A stretch of 64,000 nt of DNA from Thalassospira sp. (GCF_030690045.1 NZ_JAUYHK010000011.1:248001-312000); one strand, 5' to 3'; positions 1-8,770 are shown, counted from the stretch's first letter. Translations and numbers: made by a program. Notes: generated by a model not told the origin, from the sequence alone.

Positions 1-67
1 CCGTCGCTGGATCGGCGCGATACCCGGCATGCAGGACAATGGTTTCCGGATTCTTGCTGTTGGTCAT
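1..67 (-). CDS. metY: O-acetylhomoserine sulfhydrylase-type enzyme, N-terminal fragment
   Basis: Only the first 22 codons lie in the window; the gene runs off the left edge. The visible N-terminus reads MTNSKNPETIVLHAGYRADP, which matches the opening of PLP-dependent O-acetylhomoserine/O-succinylhomoserine sulfhydrylases (ETxxxHAGxRxDPAT). That family makes homocysteine from an activated homoserine and sulfide in the cytoplasm. An AGGGG stretch lies about 8 bases before the ATG. The gene is divergent from the valine-degradation operon. The family call rests on a short stretch and cannot separate MetY from MetZ. Confidence 0.65.
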   Translation of the reverse strand, partial: MTNSKNPETIVLHAGYRADPAT

Positions 68-167
68 ATCGTTTCCCCTGTTTGTTTTGGTCGTTACGAT
101 GCGCCGAAGTAAGGCATAATATCATTTCTCCGACAAGATGTTCTGCGCCAGCGCCTTAATTTGCATA

Positions 168-189
168 ATTCGGTACTGTTATACCGAAT
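168..189. promoter_or_regulatory. Perfect inverted repeat between metY and the valine operon
   Basis: ATTCGGTA (168-175) and TACCGAAT (182-189) form perfect 8-base arms around a 6-base centre. The repeat sits in the 191-base divergent spacer, where a dimeric regulator of either gene could bind. The repeat is read directly; the role is inferred and the protein is unknown. Confidence 0.4.
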
Positions 190-192
190 GAA

Positions 193-224
193 TTGACAGG
201 GATGCGGATTTCCGTCTACGTAAA
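193..224 (+). promoter_or_regulatory. Candidate regulated promoter region of the valine operon
   Basis: A TTGACA hexamer (193-198) is followed by the imperfect palindrome TTTCCGTCTACGTAAA (209-224), whose halves differ from symmetry at one position. It loosely resembles the TACGTAAA-type sites described for the MerR-family regulator LiuR of branched-chain amino-acid catabolism. No good -10 box stands at normal spacing, so this is a weak prediction. Confidence 0.25.
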
Positions 225-258
225 AGGAAAATAAAATACCCAGCGGAGGCGCGTTTTC

Positions 259-1398
259 ATGGATTTCACCCTGTCGGATGATCAACTGGCATTTCAGGAT
301 GCGGCGCGGGAATTTGCCTGCAATGAAATGGCACCACATGCCGGGGCATGGGATGCGGGTCATATTTTTCCCGAGGAAACCCTGCGAAAGGCCGCCGAAC
401 TTGGGTTTGCTGCGATCTATACCCGCGATGATGTTGGCGGGTCGGGATTGGGGCGGCTGGATGCGGCGGTGATTTTTGAGGAACTGGCTACTGCCTGTCC
501 GTCCACTGCGGCCTATTTGTCGATCCATAATATGGTGTGCTGGATGATCGACCGTTTTGGCACAGAACACCAACGGCGGGAATTTCTGCCAAATCTGGTC
601 ACGATGACCCATTTCGGAAGCTATTGCCTGACCGAACCCGGTGCCGGATCAGATGCCGGATCGTTACGGACCCGTGCCATGCGGGAAGGGGATCATTATA
701 TCCTGAACGGTGAAAAGGCTTTTATTTCCGGCGGATCGCGCAGCGATATTTATGTTGTGATGGCACGAACCGGCGATGACAGCCCCAAAGGCATTTCGAC
801 CTTCATCGTACCCAAAGATGCCGAAGGATTGTCGTTCGGCAAACTGGAAGAAAAAATGGGCTGGAACAGCCAACCGACATCGGCGGTGATTTTCACCAAT
901 TGCAAAATTCCGTCGTCCAACCGTCTGGGCGGCGAGGGCGAGGGATTTAAATTTGCCATGATGGGGCTGGATGGCGGCAGACTGAATATTGCCGCCTGTT
1001 CGATTGGTGGGGCACGGGCCGCGATGGAGCATGCGCGCGACCATATCAGGGTTCGCAAACAGTTTGGCAAAACTCTGGATCAGTTTCAGGCGTTGCAATT
1101 CAAATATGCCGACATGGTGACGGAACTGGAATCAGCCCGTCTGATCTTGCACAAGGCGGCCTGCAAGCTGGATGATAAGGCCCCGGATGCCTCGCAATTT
1201 TGTGCGATGGCAAAACGTCTTGCCACCGATATCGGGTTTCAGGTCTGCAATGATGCCCTGCAATTGCATGGCGGTTATGGTTATATTCGGGAATATCCGG
1301 TCGAACGGCTGTTGCGTGATTTGCGGGTTCACCAGATTCTCGAAGGGACCAACGAAATCATGCGTGTCATCATCGCGCGCGCCGCCCTCAAAGACTGA
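259..1398 (+). CDS. Acyl-CoA dehydrogenase, probably isobutyryl-CoA dehydrogenase
   Basis: A 379-residue FAD acyl-CoA dehydrogenase of usual length. It would oxidise isobutyryl-CoA to methacrylyl-CoA in valine breakdown, passing electrons to ETF. The flavin-binding stretch YCLTEPGAGSDAGS lies near residue 120. The C-terminal LHGGYGYIREYPVERLLRD block and the catalytic-base motif EGTNE (Glu about 362) are intact. GGAGG stands 9 bases before the ATG. The isobutyryl specificity is inferred from the next two genes, 3-hydroxyisobutyryl-CoA hydrolase and 3-hydroxyisobutyrate dehydrogenase, which are the following steps. A 2-methylbutyryl or general short-chain activity remains possible. Confidence 0.88.
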   Translation: MDFTLSDDQLAFQDAAREFACNEMAPHAGAWDAGHIFPEETLRKAAELGFAAIYTRDDVGGSGLGRLDAAVIFEELATACPSTAAYLSIHNMVCWMIDRFGTEHQRREFLPNLVTMTHFGSYCLTEPGAGSDAGSLRTRAMREGDHYILNGEKAFISGGSRSDIYVVMARTGDDSPKGISTFIVPKDAEGLSFGKLEEKMGWNSQPTSAVIFTNCKIPSSNRLGGEGEGFKFAMMGLDGGRLNIAACSIGGARAAMEHARDHIRVRKQFGKTLDQFQALQFKYADMVTELESARLILHKAACKLDDKAPDASQFCAMAKRLATDIGFQVCNDALQLHGGYGYIREYPVERLLRDLRVHQILEGTNEIMRVIIARAALKD

Positions 1399-1421
1399 TG
1401 CCCAACAGGCAGGAGACTCAA

Positions 1422-2495
1422 ATGCCCGAAACAAACGATAGCGGTGTGCAATTTTTGATCCATGGCCCGGTTGGTTATATATTGCTGGATCGGCCCAAGG
1501 CGTTGAATGCGCTGAACTTGCCAATGGTCGATGCCATGATGGCGCAATTGCGCCAGTGGGAGAAGGACCCGGCGATTGCCGTTATTGTGATTGAAGGGGC
1601 AGGCGAGCGTGCGTTTTGTGCAGGGGGTGACATTCGAGGCCTCTATGATGCCAGGCAGCGCAATGATGTTACATTGCTCGATGCGTTTTATCGCCGTGAA
1701 TATCAGTTGAACCATTTCATTGCCCATTATCCCAAACCCTATATCGCGATCATGAACGGCATCACGATGGGCGGCGGTGTTGGTGTGTCGATCCATGGTG
1801 ATTATCGTGTAGTGACCGAAAAAACCCTGTTTGCAATGCCGGAAACCGGGATTGGTTTTTTCCCCGATGTCGGCGGCGGCTATTTCCTGCCGCGCTGTCC
1901 CGGCGCGATTGGCATGTATCTGGGACTGACCGGGGCACGTTTGGCGGCGGCGGATTGTCTTTATGCCGGTCTGGCGACAGATGGTATCCAGGCCGCAGAT
2001 GTTGGACGATTAAAAGAGAAACTGGCGGCGGGTGATTACAAGTCCACCGACCCGCACCAAACCGTGCGTGGTATTTTACAGTCGTTCGCACATGATTTTG
2101 ATGATGGCGAACTGGTTCAGATACGCGATGAAATCGATCGTATTTTTGGGGCATCCGATATCAGGGACGTGATTCAGGCCCTTGATGCCGGAACCAGTGA
2201 TTTCGCAAAAAAAGCAGCCGCATTGCTGCGTCAAAAATCGCCGCTTGCGCTGTGTGTGACCTTTGACCAGATATCGCAAGGGCGTGATATGTCGGTTGAC
2301 GATGTTCTGAAAATGGAATTCCGCCTGTCGCAACGCATGGTAGAACGGCCCGATTTGTTTGAAGGTGTCAGGGCAGTGATTGTGGACAAGGATCACGCGC
2401 CGAAATGGCAGCATGCCAATATCAACCAGGTTGACCGGCAAAGCGTTGCCGATTTTTTCGCGCCGTTGCCTGCGGATCGGGAGCTGGTTCTGTAA
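1422..2495 (+). CDS. 3-hydroxyisobutyryl-CoA hydrolase (enoyl-CoA hydratase/isomerase family)
   Basis: A crotonase-fold protein of 357 residues that would hydrolyse 3-hydroxyisobutyryl-CoA to free 3-hydroxyisobutyrate and CoA in valine degradation. Motifs are ERAFCAGGDIRGLYD, the NGITMGGGVGVSIHG oxyanion-hole region and FAMPETGIGFFPDVGGGY, which carries the hydrolase-type Glu; this set separates the hydrolase from ordinary enoyl-CoA hydratases. The length, about 100 residues beyond a simple hydratase, also fits. The ATG at 1422 is chosen because GGAG lies 8 bases upstream; an in-frame ATG at 1398 overlaps the previous stop and lacks a site. It is the middle gene of the operon. Confidence 0.88.
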   Translation: MPETNDSGVQFLIHGPVGYILLDRPKALNALNLPMVDAMMAQLRQWEKDPAIAVIVIEGAGERAFCAGGDIRGLYDARQRNDVTLLDAFYRREYQLNHFIAHYPKPYIAIMNGITMGGGVGVSIHGDYRVVTEKTLFAMPETGIGFFPDVGGGYFLPRCPGAIGMYLGLTGARLAAADCLYAGLATDGIQAADVGRLKEKLAAGDYKSTDPHQTVRGILQSFAHDFDDGELVQIRDEIDRIFGASDIRDVIQALDAGTSDFAKKAAALLRQKSPLALCVTFDQISQGRDMSVDDVLKMEFRLSQRMVERPDLFEGVRAVIVDKDHAPKWQHANINQVDRQSVADFFAPLPADRELVL

Positions 2496-2556
2496 TTTAA
2501 TTCATAAAAAATTCCGGCAAACTCATGTCGGTTCACTGTCAGAGGAGACATCTGTT

Positions 2557-3444
2557 ATGGCGAAAATCGGATTTGTCGGGCTTGGAAACATGGGCGGGCC
2601 GATGGCGGCTAATTTACTGAAATCCGGGCATGATCTTCGGGTTTTTGATTTGTCCAAAGCCGCATTGGACACGGCAGTTGCCCAAGGTGCAAGGGCGGTT
2701 GCGACCGCAGGCGAAGTCGCCAGGGATGTTGAATTTGTCATAACCGTTTTGCCCGCAGGCAAGCATGTGATGTCGGTTTATGATGGGCCGGACGGGTTGT
2801 TGGCCCATGCCGCGCCGGGGACCGTTATGATCGACAGTTCCACCATTGAAGTTGATGTGGCACGCAAAGTTGCCGATATGGCCAAGGCTAAAGGTATTGG
2901 GGCGGTCGATGCGCCGATTTCTGGCGGGGTCGCCGGGGCCGCGGCCGGAACCCTGACTTTTATGGTGGGGGGCCGCGAAGATGATTTTAACCGTGCCCGG
3001 ATGGTTTTGGAAGGCATGGGCAGCAACATTATCCATGCCGGCGACAGCGGGGCCGGGCAGGCGGCCAAGATTTGTAACAATATGGTGCTGGGGATCAGCA
3101 TGATCGCTGTTTCCGAGGCCTTTATGCTGGCCAAACGCCTTGGACTGGACGCCCAGAAACTGTTTGATATTTCATCGAAGGCGTCCGGGCAGTGCTGGTC
3201 ACTGACCAGCTATTGCCCTGTGCCGGGGCCTGTGCCGACATCCCCGGCCAACCGCGATTATCAGCCGGGGTTTGCTGTGGATATGATGCTTAAGGATTTG
3301 AAACTGGCCCAACTGGCATCGGCATCAGCCGGGGCAACCACCCCGATGGGGGCACTGGCCGAAAGCCTGTATGCGATGTATTCCAACAGCGGTAACGGCA
3401 ATAAGGATTTCTCGGCTATCGTCAAAATGCTTGATGGGGCATAA
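2557..3444 (+). CDS. mmsB: 3-hydroxyisobutyrate dehydrogenase
   Basis: A 295-residue NAD-dependent beta-hydroxyacid dehydrogenase that oxidises 3-hydroxyisobutyrate to methylmalonate semialdehyde. The N-terminal Rossmann motif is IGFVGLGNMGGPMAANLL. The substrate-binding DAPISGGVAGAAAGTL and the catalytic-lysine region GAGQAAKICNNM (Lys about 170) are typical. The ATG at 2557 follows AGAGGAG by about 9 bases; longer in-frame starts lie inside the previous gene. It is the last gene before a hairpin terminator. The next enzyme of the pathway, MmsA, is not in the window. Confidence 0.92.
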   Translation: MAKIGFVGLGNMGGPMAANLLKSGHDLRVFDLSKAALDTAVAQGARAVATAGEVARDVEFVITVLPAGKHVMSVYDGPDGLLAHAAPGTVMIDSSTIEVDVARKVADMAKAKGIGAVDAPISGGVAGAAAGTLTFMVGGREDDFNRARMVLEGMGSNIIHAGDSGAGQAAKICNNMVLGISMIAVSEAFMLAKRLGLDAQKLFDISSKASGQCWSLTSYCPVPGPVPTSPANRDYQPGFAVDMMLKDLKLAQLASASAGATTPMGALAESLYAMYSNSGNGNKDFSAIVKMLDGA

Positions 3445-3496
3445 ATCCTGTTTGTTTGGGATTTGACCGCAGATTATCCGGTGGTATTTTAAGGCG

Positions 3497-3529
3497 GCGC
3501 ACCTTGTAAAAGGTGCCCGCATTTTTTTA
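3497..3529 (+). terminator. Rho-independent terminator after mmsB
   Basis: GCACCTT (3499-3505) pairs with AAGGTGC (3510-3516) around a GTAA loop, followed closely by seven T residues at 3522-3528. It lies about 55 bases after the mmsB stop and would end the valine operon. Confidence 0.75.
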
Positions 3530-3622
3530 AATCAGATTCGCCCCGATCAGTGGTATTCTGATGTGAAATATAACGATGTCGTAAGGTCACTTTGATGATC
3601 CTTGGCCCAACCGGAAGTCACC

Positions 3623-3814
3623 ATGAGTCAAAAGTCTATGTCGCAGCGTGAAATATACTTTGAAATCAAACAGATAGGTATGTATCTGCGCTGTACGGCG
3701 ATTGATTCCCTGACCGGAACGGAAGTCACCGTTGCCGGGCCGGTTGTCCGGAATCCGGAACAGTTGAAACGTGTTGCCTTGCAAAAGCTTGAGTATGTTT
3801 TGAATAAGGGATAA
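3623..3814 (+). CDS. Small conserved alphaproteobacterial protein, DUF6898-like
   Basis: A 63-residue protein with core SQREIYFEIKQIGMYLRC, then a TGTEVTVAGPV turn and a basic C-terminal helix ending LQKLEYVLNKG. I believe it matches a short family known as DUF6898, which has no known function; this rests on memory of the pattern. The chosen ATG has GGAAG 7 bases before it. A second in-frame ATG at 3638 (MSQREIYF) and a TTG at 3602 are possible. It has no membrane segment or signal peptide. It stands alone between the mmsB terminator and the liv operon. Confidence 0.6.
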   Translation: MSQKSMSQREIYFEIKQIGMYLRCTAIDSLTGTEVTVAGPVVRNPEQLKRVALQKLEYVLNKG

Positions 3815-3920
3815 TGTATACAATATAAAAAATGGTGGTTCGGCCACGAAGAACGGCAAAATATGCTGATCGGAGGCGATAAAACCGGAGAATCAACCAA
3901 TTTTTCAAACTGACTTGCAG

Positions 3921-3943
3921 CCTTAGACCACATGTGTCTAAGG
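3921..3943. promoter_or_regulatory. Near-palindrome upstream of livH
   Basis: CCTTAGAC and GTCTAAGG are perfect 8-base arms separated by CACATGT. This could be an operator or an RNA hairpin. It lies about 230 bases before livH. Confidence 0.35.
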
Positions 3944-4067
3944 TTTCAACACTAAATCGCGTTTTCGGACAAAGAACCACATACAGAATGGTCGTGGCCG
4001 GGAACATAAAACGGGGAGAACCCCGATAACAAAAAGACGGAGGCTTCGGAGGTTTGCGAGGGGGCAA

Positions 4068-4090
4068 TTGGGAGACGCACGTCTCACCAA
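4068..4090 (+). promoter_or_regulatory. Leader hairpin before livH
   Basis: TTGGGAGACG pairs with CGTCTC-a-CCAA: ten base pairs with one bulged A and a two-base CA centre. It ends 83 bases before the livH start and has no T-run, so it may be an operator or a leader structure rather than a terminator. Confidence 0.35.
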
Positions 4091-4173
4091 TCGATAATAG
4101 CATTTCCTTGTTTTGTACCTTCAGCCTTGCGGTCGAAGACGGCGTTTGTCTGTGCCAAATCTAAGGTTGAGCA

Positions 4174-5097
4174 ATGGATTGGGCTTATTTTTTACAACAA
4201 TTGATCAACGGTCTGACGCTGGGGGCCATTTATGGTCTTATCGCCATTGGTTACACCATGGTGTACGGCATCATCGGCATGATCAACTTCGCGCATGGCG
4301 AAATTTATATGCTGGGCGCGTTTCACTCCCTGATTACCTTCCTGATCTGTCAGGCGGCAGGGATTAGCGGCATTCTGCCGTTAACTCTTCTTTTGATGCT
4401 GTTTGTTTCCATGGTCCTGACCTCGATATATGGCTGGGGCGTGGAACGAATAGCCTATCGGCCCTTACGCGGGTCCTTCCGGCTGGCAGCCCTGATATCG
4501 GCCATCGGAATGTCGATCTTCTTGCAGAATTTCGTACAGATTTCGCAAGGTGCGCGCGTCAAACCGATCCAGCCACTGGTTGAAGGCGGTATTACCCTGC
4601 TTGACAGCACGGACTTTCATGTTCGGCTCAGCTATATGCAAATCATCATCATCCTTCTGACCTTTACGCTGATGGTGGTGTTCTCGCTGCTGATCGCCAA
4701 GACATCGCTTGGCCGGGCCCAGCGGGCCTGCGAACAGGATCGCACCATGGCGGGCCTTCTCGGCATCAATGTAGACCGCACAATTTCGACAACCTTTGTC
4801 ATGGGTGCTGCTCTGGCGTCGGTTGCCGGTATGATGGTGACGCTTTATTACGGCGTGATCGACTTTTATATCGGCTTTCTTGCCGGTGTGAAGGCCTTCA
4901 CCGCAGCCGTTCTGGGCGGGATCGGATCCTTGCCGGGCGCCATGCTGGGCGGGTTGCTGATCGGTCTTATCGAATCCTTCTGGTCGGGATACCTCACCAT
5001 TGAATACAAGGATGTTGCAACATTCAGCATTCTGGTTCTGGTGCTTATTTTCCGTCCGTGGGGCCTGATGGGCAAGCCTGAGGTGGAGAAAGTCTAA
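4174..5097 (+). CDS. livH: Branched-chain amino-acid ABC transporter permease LivH
   Basis: A 307-residue inner-membrane permease with about eight hydrophobic segments. The conserved block [18 protein letters not shown] lies at residues 28-45, and [20 protein letters not shown] near residue 245 is the loop that meets the ATPase. It would form the channel with LivM for leucine, isoleucine and valine uptake. The start codon follows GGTTGAGCA, a weak site. The stop overlaps the livM ATG as TAATG. The family also contains urea and other amide permeases; the gene order supports the amino-acid role. Confidence 0.92.
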   Translation: MDWAYFLQQLINGLTLGAIYGLIAIGYTMVYGIIGMINFAHGEIYMLGAFHSLITFLICQAAGISGILPLTLLLMLFVSMVLTSIYGWGVERIAYRPLRGSFRLAALISAIGMSIFLQNFVQISQGARVKPIQPLVEGGITLLDSTDFHVRLSYMQIIIILLTFTLMVVFSLLIAKTSLGRAQRACEQDRTMAGLLGINVDRTISTTFVMGAALASVAGMMVTLYYGVIDFYIGFLAGVKAFTAAVLGGIGSLPGAMLGGLLIGLIESFWSGYLTIEYKDVATFSILVLVLIFRPWGLMGKPEVEKV

Positions 5098-6617
5098 TGT
5101 CAGCCTTACTTACCTCTTCGAGAACTTCCGGTTCCGAGATTGTCAAGGAACTTGCGTTCTTTGCTGTGATTGCCTTGATGATGTCGGTCATGATCCTTGG
5201 GGTCAAAACCGTTGACCGGCCGACCGGCCTTGAGCTTGCCGTTCGCTGGGATCTGGTGGTGATCGCCATCCTGTCAACGATTGTCGGGCGGCTTGCCCTG
5301 ATCGTCCGGCGTGAACATCTTTCGCGTCTTGGTCAGGCCATCCTCATTACGATTGCCGCCACAACGGTTTTTGAAATGTTCGTGCGGTTCCGCGAAATGG
5401 ATGACCGTATGGCCCCACCAGTGACGCTTGACATGGCGTTTTCCAGCTTTGCCAGCGTTGTTGTTGCGATCATTCTGTTGGCGATTGTGTTTTCAATTGC
5501 CTATTTTACGGTTCGCAAACCCGGTGCGAATGAAGACGACAGCAAACCGAAACTGTCTGCCAAACTGCAGGTAGGTTATCGGGCAAACACCAAAAAGATC
5601 GGCATTCTCGGGATTGCTTTCTTTATCATGTTCCCGTTCTTTTTTGCCGGAGACCGTTCGGCGATTGACCTTGCTACTCTGGTGATGATTTACGTCATGC
5701 TGGGCTGGGGGTTGAATATCGTTGTCGGTCTGGCAGGTTTGCTGGATCTGGGCTATGTCGCATTTTATGCGGTTGGGGCCTATTCCTATGCGTTGCTGTC
5801 GCAAAGTTTCGGGCTGAGTTTCTGGATATGTCTGCCTTTGGCCGGTTTGTTTGCCGCATCGTTCGGGATCATTCTTGGTTTTCCGGTTCTGCGATTGCGC
5901 GGCGACTATCTGGCGATTGTGACGCTGGGTTTCGGGGAAATCATCCGTGTCGTTCTGATCAACTGGTATGATTTGACCCGCGGTCCGGATGGCATCGGTT
6001 CTATTGAACGTCCGACCTTTTTCGGTCTGGCCGATTTCGGGCGGCGTGTTCCTGAAGGCATGGTTGGCTTTAACGAACTGTTTGGCCTTGAATATTCGTC
6101 CATGCACCGGCTGATTTTTCTGTATTATCTGATCCTTGTTTTGGCGCTGATCACCAATTTCGTGACATTGCGGTTGCGTAAATTGCCGATTGGCCGAGCA
6201 TGGGAAGCCCTGCGGGAAGATGAAATTGCCTGCCGTTCACTGGGCATCAATCCGACCAACACCAAACTGTCGGCCTTTGCGATTGGGGCCATGTTTGGCG
6301 GTTTTGCCGGTGCCTTCTTTGCCACCCGTCAGGGGTTCATCAGCCCGGAAAGTTTCACCTTCCTTGAATCTGCCGTCATTCTGGCCATCGTTGTGATGGG
6401 GGGCATGGGCAGTCAGATCGGGGTAGTTTTGGCGGCTTTTGTGATGATCGGCTTCCCGGAAATGTTCCGTGAACTGGCCGAATATCGCATGCTGATTTTC
6501 GGGGCAGGGATGGTTGCCATCATGTTGTGGCGTCCGCGTGGATTGCTGTCATTCCGTGATCCGACAATCTTGCTGCATATGACCCAAAAAGAAAAAGCTG
6601 TCGGAGAAACCAAATGA
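5097..6617 (+). CDS. livM: Branched-chain amino-acid ABC transporter permease LivM, extended
   Basis: A 506-residue permease. The C-terminal 320 residues are the usual LivM core ([53 protein letters not shown]). The first 170 residues are an N-terminal extension with several hydrophobic helices and a charged linker near residues 140-160 ([14 protein letters not shown]). E. coli LivM also has a short N-terminal extra domain, but this one is longer. The start overlaps the livH stop and the stop overlaps the livG start (ATGA), so the three are probably coupled. Confidence 0.92.
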   Translation: MSALLTSSRTSGSEIVKELAFFAVIALMMSVMILGVKTVDRPTGLELAVRWDLVVIAILSTIVGRLALIVRREHLSRLGQAILITIAATTVFEMFVRFREMDDRMAPPVTLDMAFSSFASVVVAIILLAIVFSIAYFTVRKPGANEDDSKPKLSAKLQVGYRANTKKIGILGIAFFIMFPFFFAGDRSAIDLATLVMIYVMLGWGLNIVVGLAGLLDLGYVAFYAVGAYSYALLSQSFGLSFWICLPLAGLFAASFGIILGFPVLRLRGDYLAIVTLGFGEIIRVVLINWYDLTRGPDGIGSIERPTFFGLADFGRRVPEGMVGFNELFGLEYSSMHRLIFLYYLILVLALITNFVTLRLRKLPIGRAWEALREDEIACRSLGINPTNTKLSAFAIGAMFGGFAGAFFATRQGFISPESFTFLESAVILAIVVMGGMGSQIGVVLAAFVMIGFPEMFRELAEYRMLIFGAGMVAIMLWRPRGLLSFRDPTILLHMTQKEKAVGETK

Positions 6618-7468
6618 CCGACAACAAACTGCTTGAAGTTGAACATCTCACCATGCGCTTTGGCGGTCTGGTGGCGATCGACAATCTTTCCTTCACGGCA
6701 CGCAAGCGTGAAATCACCGCCATCATTGGTCCGAACGGGGCAGGGAAAACCACGGTTTTCAATTGCCTGACCGGGTTTTATGTCCCGACCGAAGGGCGAT
6801 TGACCCTTCATGCCAATGACGGGCCGCGTTTGCTGGAACGGACCGAAGGGTTCCGTATTCCCCGTAATAACGGTGTGGCACGGACATTCCAGAACATCCG
6901 TTTGTTTACGGGTATGACGGTTCTGGAAAACCTGGTGGTTGCCCAACACAATCGTCTGATGGAAGCATCGTTCTTTTCGCTGGCCGGTCTTTTTAATCTG
7001 GGGCGCTATGCCAAAGCGGAAAAAGAATCGGTCGAAAAGGCAAAATTTTGGCTGAACAAAATCGGCTTGTATGAGTTTGCCGACTGGAATGCCGGAAACC
7101 TGCCCTATGGGTCACAGCGTCGTCTGGAAATTGCACGGGCAATGTGCGTTGATCCTTCGCTTCTGTGTCTCGACGAACCGGCGGCGGGGTTAAACCCGCG
7201 GGAGTCGGCCGAACTGAATGTGCTGCTTCAAAGCATTCGTGACGAGGAAGGTGTTGGCTTGTTGTTGATCGAGCATGACATGAGCGTGGTCATGAAGATT
7301 TCTGACCATGTCATCGTGCTGGATTATGGCAAGAAAATTGCCGACGGCAATCCTGACGCGGTCAAGAATGATCCGGCGGTTATTCGTGCTTATCTTGGTG
7401 AAGACGAGGACGATGAATTGCCACCGGAAGTTGCTGCGGATCTTAATCTTGATCCCAAAGCGCATTGA
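6614..7468 (+). CDS. livG: Branched-chain amino-acid ABC transporter ATPase LivG
   Basis: A 284-residue cytoplasmic ATPase subunit. Walker A is GPNGAGKTT near residue 40, Walker B is [11 protein letters not shown], and the signature loop is [14 protein letters not shown], the form typical of LivG. A short acidic tail (DEDDELPPE) ends the protein. It overlaps livM by four bases. Together with LivF it would power LivHM. Confidence 0.92.
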   Translation: MTDNKLLEVEHLTMRFGGLVAIDNLSFTARKREITAIIGPNGAGKTTVFNCLTGFYVPTEGRLTLHANDGPRLLERTEGFRIPRNNGVARTFQNIRLFTGMTVLENLVVAQHNRLMEASFFSLAGLFNLGRYAKAEKESVEKAKFWLNKIGLYEFADWNAGNLPYGSQRRLEIARAMCVDPSLLCLDEPAAGLNPRESAELNVLLQSIRDEEGVGLLLIEHDMSVVMKISDHVIVLDYGKKIADGNPDAVKNDPAVIRAYLGEDEDDELPPEVAADLNLDPKAH

Positions 7469-7482
7469 GGGAGGAGTTCGAT

Positions 7483-8199
7483 ATGACCATGCTGAAAATT
7501 GAAGGTGTTCACACCTTCTATGGCAATATCGAGGCCCTCAAGGGCATTGATATGGATGTTCAGGAAGGGGAAATTGTCACGCTGATTGGTGCTAATGGTG
7601 CCGGCAAGACAACTCTTTTGATGACATGTTGCGGCGCACCGCAAGCCAGCAAGGGACGGATTTTGTTTGAAGGGAAGGACATCAGCCGGATGCCGACCCA
7701 CGAAATTTGCCATCTTGGTATCCAGCAATCCCCCGAAGGCCGCCGCATTTTTCCGCGGATGTCGGTTTTCGAGAATCTGCAAATGGGGGCTTGTACTCAG
7801 GATCCCAAGCATTTTGATTCCGATCTTGAAATGGTGTGTGATCTGTTTCCGCGCCTGAAAGAACGGATTAATCAGCGTGCAGGAACGATGTCTGGTGGCG
7901 AGCAACAAATGCTGGCAATCGGGCGGTCCCTGATGGGGCGTCCGCGCCTTTTACTGCTTGATGAACCTTCGCTGGGGCTTGCCCCTCTGGTCGTCAAACA
8001 GATTTTCGAGACCATCAAGACAATCAATCGGGAAAACAAGGTGACGGTTTTTCTGGTCGAGCAAAATGCGTTCCACGCCTTGAAATTGGCACATCGCGGA
8101 TATGTGATGGTCAATGGCAATATCACCATGTCCGGGACCGGGGCCGAACTGCTTGCGAACCCGGAAGTGCGTGCGGCCTATCTCGAAGGCGGCCACTAG
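7483..8199 (+). CDS. livF: Branched-chain amino-acid ABC transporter ATPase LivF
   Basis: A 238-residue ATPase, the usual LivF size. Walker A GANGAGKTT, signature MSGGEQQMLAIGRSL and Walker B LLLLDEPSLGLAP are present, as is the QSPEGRRIFPRMSVFENL segment typical of LivF. The ATG at 7483 follows GGGAGGAG by 7 bases; a GTG-like start 18 bases earlier has no site. Confidence 0.92.
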   Translation: MTMLKIEGVHTFYGNIEALKGIDMDVQEGEIVTLIGANGAGKTTLLMTCCGAPQASKGRILFEGKDISRMPTHEICHLGIQQSPEGRRIFPRMSVFENLQMGACTQDPKHFDSDLEMVCDLFPRLKERINQRAGTMSGGEQQMLAIGRSLMGRPRLLLLDEPSLGLAPLVVKQIFETIKTINRENKVTVFLVEQNAFHALKLAHRGYVMVNGNITMSGTGAELLANPEVRAAYLEGGH

Positions 8200-8210
8200 G
8201 AGGAGCCATT

Positions 8211-8564
8211 ATGGAAGCAATTACCGGAACGACCCTGGGTGTAACCATCGGCATCACCATTATTTTGATGGGATTCTGTGCGTTCATGACCGGGCAGGCG
8301 ATTGCCAACACCTGGCGATCCGCATCGCAGTTGTTGCCTTATGCCTTGCTGTTGGGGCTGACAGACCGTTTTCTTGTTTACGCCTTGTTTGAGGGCGAAC
8401 TTCTGTCGGTCACGGGCTATATTTTTGATACAGTTATCCTGTTTGTGATTGCCACGGCAGCTTTCCGGATGACCCGTGTCAACAAGATGCTGTCGCAATA
8501 TCCGTGGCTTTATGAACGGGTCAGCCCGTTTGCTTTTCGTCTGCGGGATGGTGCGACATTCTGA
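8211..8564 (+). CDS. Small membrane protein of the liv operon, DUF6867-like
   Basis: A 117-residue protein with three predicted membrane helices (about residues 5-30, 42-62 and 66-87) and a basic cytoplasmic tail. It starts 11 bases after livF with AGGAGG before the ATG, so it is clearly in the operon. I believe it matches DUF6867, a family found beside liv genes in alphaproteobacteria, but its function is unknown. It could be an accessory subunit of the transporter; that is only suggested by position. Confidence 0.7.
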   Translation: MEAITGTTLGVTIGITIILMGFCAFMTGQAIANTWRSASQLLPYALLLGLTDRFLVYALFEGELLSVTGYIFDTVILFVIATAAFRMTRVNKMLSQYPWLYERVSPFAFRLRDGATF

Positions 8565-8570
8565 TCTGGA

Positions 8571-8592
8571 CGGTGACGGTTCGCCGTCACCG
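8571..8592 (+). promoter_or_regulatory. UUCG-capped RNA hairpin between the DUF6867-like gene and livK
   Basis: CGGTGACGG and CCGTCACCG make a perfect 9-bp stem closed by a TTCG tetraloop. It begins 7 bases after the upstream stop and has no T-run. Such a stable structure at an mRNA 3' end can block exonucleases; partial termination is also possible. Confidence 0.6.
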
Positions 8593-8632
8593 CTATATTG
8601 CTAAATTATTGGCAATACATGCGTTTGTGCTG

Positions 8633-8660
8633 TTGCGCACTCGAAATGGGGTGCTACAGT
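8633..8660 (+). promoter_or_regulatory. Candidate sigma-70 promoter for livK
   Basis: TTGCGC (8633-8638), a 16-base spacer and TACAGT (8655-8660) stand about 110 bases before the livK start. The 206-base spacer makes a separate livK promoter plausible. Confidence 0.35.
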
Positions 8661-8770
8661 ATGGGGAACTGAAATCGGTAATCGGCGCAAAAGCCGGGCC
8701 GGTTTCGGAACCGGAAAGATGGTTCTGGCATGGTGTTGGGACCAACCTTTGGAACAGGGAGACTTCTCTT

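Larger units (their letters stand above)
3815..4173. other. 359-base gene-free leader before livH
   Basis: No convincing coding frame. It holds several stem-loops: a near-palindrome at 3921-3943, a small CGGGG-agaa-CCCCG hairpin at 4012-4025 and a 10-bp hairpin at 4068-4090. None is followed by a T-run, so they do not look like terminators. The stretch is probably the promoter and 5' leader of the liv operon; a small RNA cannot be excluded. Confidence 0.5.

Noticed and set aside
68-258. SAM-II riboswitch before metY
   Set aside because: The minus strand of the spacer was read for the short SAM-II pattern seen before alphaproteobacterial met genes; the conserved pairing and A-rich segments were not found.
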